Source: Streptomyces sp. SID13726 | GTDB lineage: Bacteria > Actinomycetota > Actinomycetes > Streptomycetales > Streptomycetaceae | Reading direction: 5' to 3' | Length of the DNA stretch: 64,000 nucleotides | NCBI RefSeq assembly: GCF_010548375.1 | Contig: NZ_JAAGLY010000019.1 | Span: 62,001-126,000, forward strand | Shown: positions 57,660 to 64,000 of the stretch, piece after piece | Layout: each line of letters begins with the position of its first letter | Position numbering within the stretch: position 1 is the stretch's first letter | The notes under the pieces: generated by a model | The model's input: the letters and a program-made list of their open reading frames with translations, nothing else | The model's database searches: none | What the model was told of the DNA's origin: nothing | Made by a program: the position numbers and the translations under genes

Positions 57660-58729
57660 AGCCCTACACCGACGGGGCGGCCGGCGCGACCGCGGGCGGT
57701 GCGGCGGCCCCGGTCGTCGAGGTGTCCGGCGCCCATGTCGTGCACAAGGCCCGCAGCGGCGGCCTGTTCACCCGGGACCGGGTCCACGCCCTGACCGGCG
57801 CCGACCTCGTGATCGCCCCCGGTGAGACGGTCGGCGTGGTCGGCGAGTCCGGGTGCGGGAAGTCGACGCTGGCGAAGGTGCTGGTGGGGGTGGAGCGGCC
57901 GACCTCGGGGACGGTGACCTTCCAGGGCCGCGACCTGTGGTCGATGCCGGCCGCCGAGCGCCGGACGACCGTGGGAGCGGGCACCGGCATGATCTTCCAG
58001 GACCCGTCGACCGCGCTCAACCGCCGGCTTCCCGTACGGCAGATCCTGCGCGACCCGCTGGACGTGCACGACCGGGGTACGAAGGCGCAACGCGAGGACC
58101 GGGTAAGGGAGTTGATGTCCCTGGTCGGTCTGCCCCGCGCACTGGCCGACGCGCTGCCGGGCCGGCTCTCCGGCGGCCAGCGCCAACGCGTGGCGATCGC
58201 ACGGGCGTTGGCGCTGGAGCCCCGGCTGGTGGTGGCCGACGAACCGACGAGCGCCCTGGACGTGTCGGTGCGCGCGCAGATCCTGAACCTGCTGCTCGAC
58301 CTGAAGGAACGCCTGGGCCTGGCCCTGGTGTTCGTCTCGCACGACATCCAGACGGTACGGCGGATGAGCGACCGGGTGATCACCATGTACCTGGGCCGGA
58401 TCGTCGAGGAGTCCCCGGCCGGCATCGTCACGGACCGGGCCCGGCACCCGTACACCCGGGCCCTGTTCTCCGCGACCCCGGGACTGCTGCACCCGATCGA
58501 CCCGATCCCGCTGGTGGGCCCGGTCCCGTCGGCGACCCGGCCGCCGAGTGGCTGTCCCTTCCGCACCCGCTGCTGGAAGGCGGACGAGGTCTGCGCGTCG
58601 GACATGCCGGACTTTTCGGCCGCGTCGGCCCCAGGACACCGTTTCCGGTGTCACCATCCGGTGCAGGAGGACCAGTCGACGGGCGATCTCGTCCGTCAGA
58701 GCCACCGCACCACCGAGGAGCCCCGATGA
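57656..58729 (+). CDS. ABC transporter ATPase, OppF/DppF type
   Basis: 357 residues from GTG 57656, overlapping the fusion gene stop. Walker A GESGCGKS (about 63-70), Q-loop MIFQDPSTALN, signature LSGGQRQRVAI near 170, Walker B LVVADEPTSALDVSV, His switch VFVSHDIQTVRRM, and a C-terminal oligopeptide-type Cys cluster (CPFRTRCWKADEVC). Partners the ATPase half of the upstream fusion. Its stop overlaps the lyase start in ATGA, tying transport to catabolism. Confidence 0.94.
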   Translation: MKPYTDGAAGATAGGAAAPVVEVSGAHVVHKARSGGLFTRDRVHALTGADLVIAPGETVGVVGESGCGKSTLAKVLVGVERPTSGTVTFQGRDLWSMPAAERRTTVGAGTGMIFQDPSTALNRRLPVRQILRDPLDVHDRGTKAQREDRVRELMSLVGLPRALADALPGRLSGGQRQRVAIARALALEPRLVVADEPTSALDVSVRAQILNLLLDLKERLGLALVFVSHDIQTVRRMSDRVITMYLGRIVEESPAGIVTDRARHPYTRALFSATPGLLHPIDPIPLVGPVPSATRPPSGCPFRTRCWKADEVCASDMPDFSAASAPGHRFRCHHPVQEDQSTGDLVRQSHRTTEEPR

Positions 58730-59661
58730 CCCTGCCCACCCCGCTGACCGGTGTCGTCCCGCCCGTCTGCACGCCCCTGACACCGGACCGCGAGGTGGAC
58801 GTCCCCTCACTGCTCAGGCTCGTCGACCATCTGGTCACCGGCGGGGTGCACGGACTGTTCGTGCTCGGCACGACGTCCGAGGTGGCGTTCCTGACCGACG
58901 CCCAGCGCAGACTGGTCGTCGAGACGGTGGCCGGGCACGTCGGAGGCCAGCTCCCGGTGCTGGCCGGGGTGATCGACATGACGACGGCCCGGGTCCTGGA
59001 CCATGTCCGGGCGGTCGCGGCGGCGAGGGCCGACGCGGTGGTCGTCACCGCGCCCTTCTACACGAGCACCCACCCGGCGGAGATCGCCCGCCACTACCGT
59101 GTCGTCGCGGCAGGCAGCCCGGTCCCGGTCATCGCCTACGACCTGCCGAGCGGCGTCCACAGCAAGCTCCCCGGCGATGTCGTGCTGGACCTGGCCGCCG
59201 AGGGCGTCCTGGCCGGCCTCAAGGACTCCAGCGGCGACCTCGCCGGCTTCCGCACGGTGGTCTCCGGCGCCCGCACCCGCCCCGACATCAGCGGCTTCAG
59301 CGTCCTGACCGGCTCCGAGCTCATCATCGACGCGGCCCTCGCGGTGGGCGCGGACGGCGCGGTGCCCGGCCTCGCCAACGTCGACCCCGAGGGCTACGTC
59401 CGCCTCGACCGGCTGTGCCGCGCGGGCGACTGGGACGCGGCCCGCGCCGAACAGGAGCGGCTGTGCACCCTGTTCGGCATGGTCCGGGTGGGCGACCCGG
59501 CCCGCATGGGCGGCTCCTCCTCGGCCCTCGGCGCCTTCAAGGCGGCCCTGCACCTGCGAGGTGTGATCGCCTGCCCGGCCACGGCCGAGCCGCAGGTGCC
59601 GCTGTCGGAGGCGGAGGTGGAGCAGGTGGGCAAGTTCCTGGCGGGGGCGGGGCTGCTGTAG
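58726..59661 (+). CDS. NanA/DapA-family aldolase (dihydrodipicolinate synthase-like)
   Basis: 311-residue class I aldolase from ATG 58726, coupled to the transporter. TIM barrel with GTTSE (48-52), catalytic Tyr138 (IAYDLPSG) and Schiff-base Lys166 (LAGLKDSSGD). Family members are N-acetylneuraminate lyase, DHDPS, 2-keto-3-deoxygluconate aldolase and similar. It is not the biosynthetic dapA, judging by transporter context. With a secreted sialidase as next neighbour, N-acetylneuraminate lyase is the favoured reading: cleavage to N-acetylmannosamine and pyruvate. That assignment is inferred, not read from residues. Confidence 0.9.
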   Translation: MTLPTPLTGVVPPVCTPLTPDREVDVPSLLRLVDHLVTGGVHGLFVLGTTSEVAFLTDAQRRLVVETVAGHVGGQLPVLAGVIDMTTARVLDHVRAVAAARADAVVVTAPFYTSTHPAEIARHYRVVAAGSPVPVIAYDLPSGVHSKLPGDVVLDLAAEGVLAGLKDSSGDLAGFRTVVSGARTRPDISGFSVLTGSELIIDAALAVGADGAVPGLANVDPEGYVRLDRLCRAGDWDAARAEQERLCTLFGMVRVGDPARMGGSSSALGAFKAALHLRGVIACPATAEPQVPLSEAEVEQVGKFLAGAGLL

Positions 59662-59725
59662 GGCATGTCCGGCGTCGCGGGGCGTGGCACGTGCTCAACT
59701 GGCTGAAACCGCCGGGGAGTTGGAC

Positions 59726-60964
59726 CTAGAGCGCGTCCACCGGGACCCGCCGGAACTCGACGGTCTCGTACGTCCCCGTCACGCCCGTCTCGTAGAGGAT
59801 GCCGACCTGTCGGAGCCCGACCGGCACCAGATCGGAGTACCCGGCGCGCTGCTCCGACAGGGTCAGCGCCTTCCGGAAGGTCGCTCCGCCGTCCCGGCTG
59901 CTCCAGATCGCCATCGCGTAGCGGGCCGTCGGCACGGAGGGTCCGGAGAAGAGCAACGGGGCTTTATCTGCGGCGAGTTGGAGGACGCTCCCCTGCACCA
60001 CGGGCACGTCGTTCAGCGTGGGCTGGACGGCGTAGGGGCGGTCGAGGGTCTCGGCTCCGTCGCTGGAGTAGCTGTCCAGCCGGTTGCCGGGGCTCGTGCC
60101 GTTCTGGTCACGGGAGCTGAAGTAGAGGCGGCCGTCGGGGAGTTGGGCCGCCGTCGACTCGTTGGCGTTGTCCAGGCCGTCGTAGGAGTCGTCGACGAGG
60201 CCGAGCCGCCAGCTGCGGCCCCCGTCGTCGCTGAGCAGTGCGTGGGCGCCGTAGTACCGGGCCTCCTGGCCGGTGTCCGGGGAGCCGGGCGGCGGGGCGG
60301 CGGAGTGGTTCGCGGGGACGACGAGGCGTCCGGCGTGCGGGCCGTGGGTGAGGGCGACCGCGTGTCCGGGCCCGGTGGCGTACCAGCGCCAGTCCGCGGG
60401 CTTCACCTCGGCGGTGATGTCCCGCGGGGCCGTGAAGCTCACCCCGTCGTCCCGGCTGCGCTGCACGAACACCCTGCGGCTCCGCTCGGCACTCACCTCG
60501 CCCCGCATGATCTGCGCCTCGGTCACCGCCCCGCTGTTGTACGAGGTCAGCAGCACGACCGTGCCGGTGCGCGGGTCCACCACCGGCGCCGGGTTCCCCC
60601 GTGTGTCACCGTCCCCGGCGGCGACGACCTCCAGCGGCCCCCAGGTACAGCCACCGTCGCCGGAACGCCGGAGCACGACATCGATGTTCCCGGTGTCCCC
60701 GGCCCCGTCCCGACGCCCCTCGGCGAAGGCGAGAACCGTGCCCCGGCGCGTGGTGACGGCGGCCGGGACGCGGTAGGCGGAGTAGCCGCCGTCGCCGGAG
60801 ACGTACGGCACGGAGGACGGGCAGTCGGCTGCGGCGGAGGCGGGCGTGGTGGCGGAGGCGGACGTGGTGGCGGTGAGCGCGGTGAGCAGGACGGCGGCGG
60901 TGAGGAGGGCGCGGCGGAGGTGGGTGCGGCTGAAGAGGATGCGGCAGGGAAAGGTGAGCGTCAC
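59726..60964 (-). CDS. Secreted exo-alpha-sialidase
   Basis: 412-residue GH33-type six-bladed propeller. GTG 60964 gives a signal peptide of about 42 residues (HLRRALLTAAVLLTALTA, ending ASAAA-D). RIP-like motif YRVPAAV follows, with Arg of the arginine triad, and five Asp boxes: SGDGGCTW, SRDDGVSF, SDDGGRSW, YSSDGAETL (degenerate) and SRDGGATF. Catalytic Glu/Tyr candidates are in ANESTAAQLPDGRLYFSSR and YSDLVPVG. Releases terminal sialic acids outside the cell. Convergent with the transporter-lyase operon, 64 bases apart; together they make a full uptake route. Confidence 0.92.
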   Translation of the reverse strand: MTLTFPCRILFSRTHLRRALLTAAVLLTALTATTSASATTPASAAADCPSSVPYVSGDGGYSAYRVPAAVTTRRGTVLAFAEGRRDGAGDTGNIDVVLRRSGDGGCTWGPLEVVAAGDGDTRGNPAPVVDPRTGTVVLLTSYNSGAVTEAQIMRGEVSAERSRRVFVQRSRDDGVSFTAPRDITAEVKPADWRWYATGPGHAVALTHGPHAGRLVVPANHSAAPPPGSPDTGQEARYYGAHALLSDDGGRSWRLGLVDDSYDGLDNANESTAAQLPDGRLYFSSRDQNGTSPGNRLDSYSSDGAETLDRPYAVQPTLNDVPVVQGSVLQLAADKAPLLFSGPSVPTARYAMAIWSSRDGGATFRKALTLSEQRAGYSDLVPVGLRQVGILYETGVTGTYETVEFRRVPVDAL

Positions 60965-61253
60965 CGTCCCATGGTTCCCGGTGTCCCCGTCCCGGACCCG
61001 TACGCCACGACGACCAATGGGACCCGGTCCCGCGCCACCAGCGTGAGCCCCGACTGTCCGGGCAGGTTCCGGTCCTCCGGTGGGAAGAGGCGGAGTCGTC
61101 GGGTGGCAGGGCGAGTTACGGGATACTTCCAGGGGTGGCACGGGGGGTGTTTTACTCCCGGTGGAGTACGGGGGAAGCGCCGGGGGCGTGCAGCGTCTCC
61201 CGGCGCCATGAGCGCTTCCGGGTCGCCCCGCCGGGACACGAAGGGGCACACGC
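60965..61253. other. Divergent promoter region
   Basis: 289 bases between the sialidase and the VMAP operon, reading away from each other. The stretch about 61130-61170 (GGGGGGTGTTTTACTCCCGG) is the only AT-richer part. No convincing operator was recognised. Confidence 0.35.
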
Positions 61254-62846
61254 GTGACAAGGCGTCGCAGATTCGACGAGGTCGAGAGGGGCCTCGTCGC
61301 CGACATCGTGACGGTGCTCGACGAGTCCGCCGACGGGCTGACGGACGAGGCGGGGCGCCGGCTGTGGCGCCGGCAGGTGAACGCGCAGGTCGAAGGGGTG
61401 CCGCAGGAGATCTACGCCGTGCCCCGCCAGGAGTTCGTCGGCGTCGTCAGCGCCTGTGCCGCACAGGACGAGGGGCTGGCGGAACTGGTCGACGTGACCA
61501 GGACCCTCGCTCCGGCACTCGGACTCCGGCTCCAGCCGTTGGTCGACGAATGGCGGGCCCATCGGGTCTACGCGGGCCGCGACTGGCACGCCCTTCGCGA
61601 CGCGCTCCACCGGCCCTTGGCGGAACCGGGCGACCTGGCAGGCCTGTTCGCCCTGTCGACGGGTGGCCGGCGGATGCTGCCCGCGCACAGCACGACACCC
61701 TGGCAGGCCTTCGTGAACCTCGCCGACCTCAACTCCGGGCCCGGTGAGCTGCCATCGAGCATGGTCTTCCTCGAACACCTCGCCCAGCGCCCCGAACTCG
61801 CCTCCGCCGTCACCGAGATACGCGCCTGGAACGATCATTTCGCCGCCGAGTGGGAACTGCTGGACGACTCCGGTCTGTCCGGCCTGCGCAAGAGCATGGA
61901 GTCGACCGGCCGCGCCGCCCGCTCCGGCCCGGTCAGCGGTGCGACGGGCCGTCAGGAGCCCCGGCCGCCGATCCGCCTCTACATCTGTGTGAGCCCCGAC
62001 CGCACGCCCCAGCCCGGGGGTACGCGTCGCCGCACCCCGCGCTACCACGTCTCGGCCCGCCTGAACTTCCCGGACTCCGCCACCCTGCACCCGGAGCAGG
62101 AACCCGAGGCCCGGGCGCCGGTGACCCGCAGACAACTCAACGCCCGGGTGGCCGAGTTGCTGACGCGGGTCGCGGAGCTGTGCCACCACCGCTCGGACCC
62201 TGTCGCGCTGGACTTCTTCCTCCCGCTGGAGCTGCTCGACGAGCCAGTGGAATGGTGGAATCGCGATCCGACACTCGACTACGGCAACCCGCTGTTCCAC
62301 GCCTACGAGGTGACGGTGCACAGTCTGGAGCGGATGCAGCGGTCGCGGTTCCACAACGCCTGGCGCCGGCGCTGGGCCCGCTGGCAGGAGAACAGGACGA
62401 ACGGCCGGAGCGTCCCGCACCCGAACGGCGAGGTCCATGTGTGCCTCCCCGATCCCTCGCTCACCGGCGCGAAACACCTGAGCCGCCTGGGCGCGACGGT
62501 CGGCGGCAACAACGACGTGGTCGGCCTGCTGCTGTGCGAACCACCTTGGAGACGCGGCACGTTGGGCGAGCGGGAGGTCGGCCTCGCACTGGATCTCGGG
62601 CTCGCCGTCCTGATGTACCACCGCCCGGGCGGAGCGGCCGCGCCCTGGCGGGACGCCCTGGCCGAGGCCGGCCTGGCCGGTCTGCCCCGGCTCGCCAACC
62701 AGTGGCGGTTCGCCGCCGACATGGAGAAGACCGGTGCGTACGACCCGGCGGTCATCCGCGCGATGGCCATGGTCTACGACGATCCGGAGCAACTGCTCGA
62801 CGGGGGCCCGACCGCTCCCGTGACCTTCGTGGGGGGAACCGAGTGA
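61254..62846 (+). CDS. VMAP protein of a vWA-MoxR-associated conflict system
   Basis: 530 residues; GTG 61254 follows AAGGGGCACACGC. N-terminal helical domain about 1-95 (RRRFDEVERGLVADIVTVL, VPRQEFVGVVSACAAQDEGL) resembles the effector-associated death-like domains (EAD2-like). A middle domain (about 105-225) follows, then a VMAP-C domain from about 238 (PPIRLYICVSPD) with the characteristic ALDFFLPLELLDEPVEWW and HAYEVTVHSLERMQ. In ternary VMAP systems this protein links a MoxR ATPase and a third component to an effector. No nuclease or protease motif is visible in it. Overlaps the MoxR gene in GTGA. Confidence 0.85.
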   Translation: MTRRRRFDEVERGLVADIVTVLDESADGLTDEAGRRLWRRQVNAQVEGVPQEIYAVPRQEFVGVVSACAAQDEGLAELVDVTRTLAPALGLRLQPLVDEWRAHRVYAGRDWHALRDALHRPLAEPGDLAGLFALSTGGRRMLPAHSTTPWQAFVNLADLNSGPGELPSSMVFLEHLAQRPELASAVTEIRAWNDHFAAEWELLDDSGLSGLRKSMESTGRAARSGPVSGATGRQEPRPPIRLYICVSPDRTPQPGGTRRRTPRYHVSARLNFPDSATLHPEQEPEARAPVTRRQLNARVAELLTRVAELCHHRSDPVALDFFLPLELLDEPVEWWNRDPTLDYGNPLFHAYEVTVHSLERMQRSRFHNAWRRRWARWQENRTNGRSVPHPNGEVHVCLPDPSLTGAKHLSRLGATVGGNNDVVGLLLCEPPWRRGTLGEREVGLALDLGLAVLMYHRPGGAAAPWRDALAEAGLAGLPRLANQWRFAADMEKTGAYDPAVIRAMAMVYDDPEQLLDGGPTAPVTFVGGTE

Positions 62847-63865
62847 ACGACTCGACGGACAGCGAAGCGCTCCTCTACCGGGGCACAGGCGTACCGGTGC
62901 CCAAGGCGCCCTACGGGAAGCGGAGTTGGCCCGCCGGACCGCCGTGGCGCACCTTCTCCACTCCGGCGACGATGCCGGAGCCGCCTGACGACGAGGAGGC
63001 CGACCGCAGACTCGGCCGGCCGGGCGGGACGCGCACCCCGCTGCCGGAAGAGGTGCGCATGGTCAACGCGGCCCTGCTGCTGCGCCGCCCGTTGCTGGTG
63101 ACCGGGCGTCCGGGCGTCGGCAAGTCGGGCCTCGCCTACCGGATCGCACGCGAGCTACGGCTGGGACGCGTCCTGCACTGGTCCGTCACCAGCCGCACCA
63201 CCCTCCTGTCGGGGCTCTACGAGTACGACGCGATCGGGCGGGCCCAGGCGGTGCGGGACACCGACCGTCCCGGCACGGGCGCCTTCGTGCAGCTGGGCCC
63301 GCTGGGCACCGCCCTGCTGCCCTACCGGCTGCCGCGGGTGCTCCTGATCGACGAACTCGACAAGTGCGACGTCGATCTCCCCAACGACCTGCTCACCCTC
63401 TTCGAGGACGGCCACTACGAGATCCCTCCCCTGGTCCGGGTGAAGCCTCAGGAACCCGCGGTGACCGTCCACACGGCGGATCCGGGCGGCACGGCCGAGA
63501 TCACGGCGGGCGTCGTACGCTGCCACGCGTTTCCCGTCATCGTGATGACCTCGAACGGCGAACGCGAGTTCCCCGAGGCGTTCATGCGCCGGTGCCTCCG
63601 CCTGGACGTCCCCGATCCCGGCGCGGCGGCGCTCGGGGAGATGGTCTCCGCCCACTTCGGCGACCGGCTGGGCCCGCCTCAGGAGGCGCTGATCCGCGAC
63701 TTCCTCCGCAGGAGCGAACAGGTGGGCGGTCTCGCCGCCGACCAACTCCTCAACGCCGTACACCTGGTGACGTCCGGGCACTACGCGCACCAGCCCGAGG
63801 AGTGGTCCGAACTCCTGGAAGCCATCTGGCACCGACTGGGCGGTGAAGAGGCGGGCACGGGGTGA
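62843..63865 (+). CDS. MoxR-type AAA+ ATPase of the VMAP system
   Basis: 340 residues from GTG 62843, overlapping the VMAP gene. Walker A GRPGVGKSG (about 91-99), Walker B VLLIDELDKCD (about 170-180), sensor 1 VIVMTSNGERE, arginine finger FMRRCLRLDVPD. The N-terminal 60 residues are Pro/Arg rich. MoxR ATPases remodel protein partners and, in this family of NTP-dependent conflict systems, are thought to act as the switch. Its stop overlaps the start of the third gene (GTGA), so the three are one operon. Confidence 0.93.
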   Translation: MNDSTDSEALLYRGTGVPVPKAPYGKRSWPAGPPWRTFSTPATMPEPPDDEEADRRLGRPGGTRTPLPEEVRMVNAALLLRRPLLVTGRPGVGKSGLAYRIARELRLGRVLHWSVTSRTTLLSGLYEYDAIGRAQAVRDTDRPGTGAFVQLGPLGTALLPYRLPRVLLIDELDKCDVDLPNDLLTLFEDGHYEIPPLVRVKPQEPAVTVHTADPGGTAEITAGVVRCHAFPVIVMTSNGEREFPEAFMRRCLRLDVPDPGAAALGEMVSAHFGDRLGPPQEALIRDFLRRSEQVGGLAADQLLNAVHLVTSGHYAHQPEEWSELLEAIWHRLGGEEAGTG

Positions 63866-64000
63866 CGCCCGGCCGGGACACGGCGAGCACGGCCCGCTCG
63901 GAGCGGCACCTGCATCCCCGGGAGATCGCGGACGCACTGTGGCTCGCGAGCGAACACGCCTGGCTGGCCGGGGCGTCGGACGGCCCCGACCCCGACTCGG
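63862..64000 (+). CDS. Third gene of the VMAP operon, SAV_2336-like, truncated by window edge
   Basis: Only the first 46 codons are inside the window. GTG 63862 overlaps the MoxR stop. The residues HLHPREIADALWLASEHAW resemble the start of the large SAV_2336-type proteins that follow MoxR in Streptomyces VMAP operons and often carry a C-terminal effector or formylglycine-type domain. The rest lies outside, so the actual effector cannot be named here. Confidence 0.65.
   Translation, partial: MTPGRDTASTARSERHLHPREIADALWLASEHAWLAGASDGPDPDS

Overview
The window is a high-GC actinobacterial chromosome segment, almost certainly Streptomyces. Evidence: GTG/ATG starts with GGAGG-type ribosome sites, pervasive ATGA/GTGA gene overlaps, Tat and LAxTG surface proteins, SigE-family sigma factors, and a znuACB-zur / uppS / recO / glyS neighbourhood of the kind known from Streptomyces. 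No rRNA, tRNA or CRISPR array was seen.

Layout. 1-4.4 kb: end of a sensor histidine kinase, a PhoX/DUF839 secreted protein, two Excalibur-domain surface proteins and a hypothetical gene. 4.42-18.31 kb: a complete actinomycete integrative and conjugative element (AICE) of about 13.9 kb. It has a tyrosine integrase and excisionase at the left end, an iteron-like array, a primase-polymerase/DUF3631 replication module, an FtsK-type TraB transfer protein with a candidate clt, membrane and spread proteins, a GntR (KorSA-like) regulator with a symmetric operator, a P-loop kinase and a low-GC cargo gene. It is bounded by a 23-bp direct repeat lying inside a hairpin downstream of ppdK; joining the two flanks recreates a perfect 15-bp stem, so the attachment site appears to be a transcription terminator and not a tRNA gene.

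18.4-28.2 kb: ppdK, a ROK regulator divergent from a two-gene glycosidase operon (GH63-like plus glycogen-debranching-like), and a membrane sulfatase-superfamily enzyme. 28.2-38.4 kb: dispersed-repeat intergenic DNA, dusB, two MFS exporters with regulators, a TetR gene, an aldo/keto reductase with a multi-half-site operator, and glyS. 38.5-41.7 kb: the zinc uptake operon znuA-znuC-znuB-zur with two Zur-box-like sites over a probably leaderless promoter. 41.8-50.7 kb: M4 metalloprotease, uppS, recO (preceded by a 19-codon reading frame that repeats the RecO N-terminus), a secreted alpha/beta-hydrolase peptidase, a glycosidase-like protein, a class A beta-lactamase with no canonical start codon, and a tyrosine-phosphatase-like gene. 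50.7-52.2 kb: SigE-type sigma factor with a coupled membrane partner.

52.2-61.0 kb: a GntR/FadR regulator, an ABC transporter (including a permease-ATPase fusion), a NanA/DapA-type lyase and a secreted sialidase, together a plausible sialic acid scavenging locus. 61.25-64.0 kb: the start of a vWA-MoxR-associated (VMAP) conflict system: VMAP protein, MoxR ATPase and the first codons of a third coupled gene cut by the window edge.
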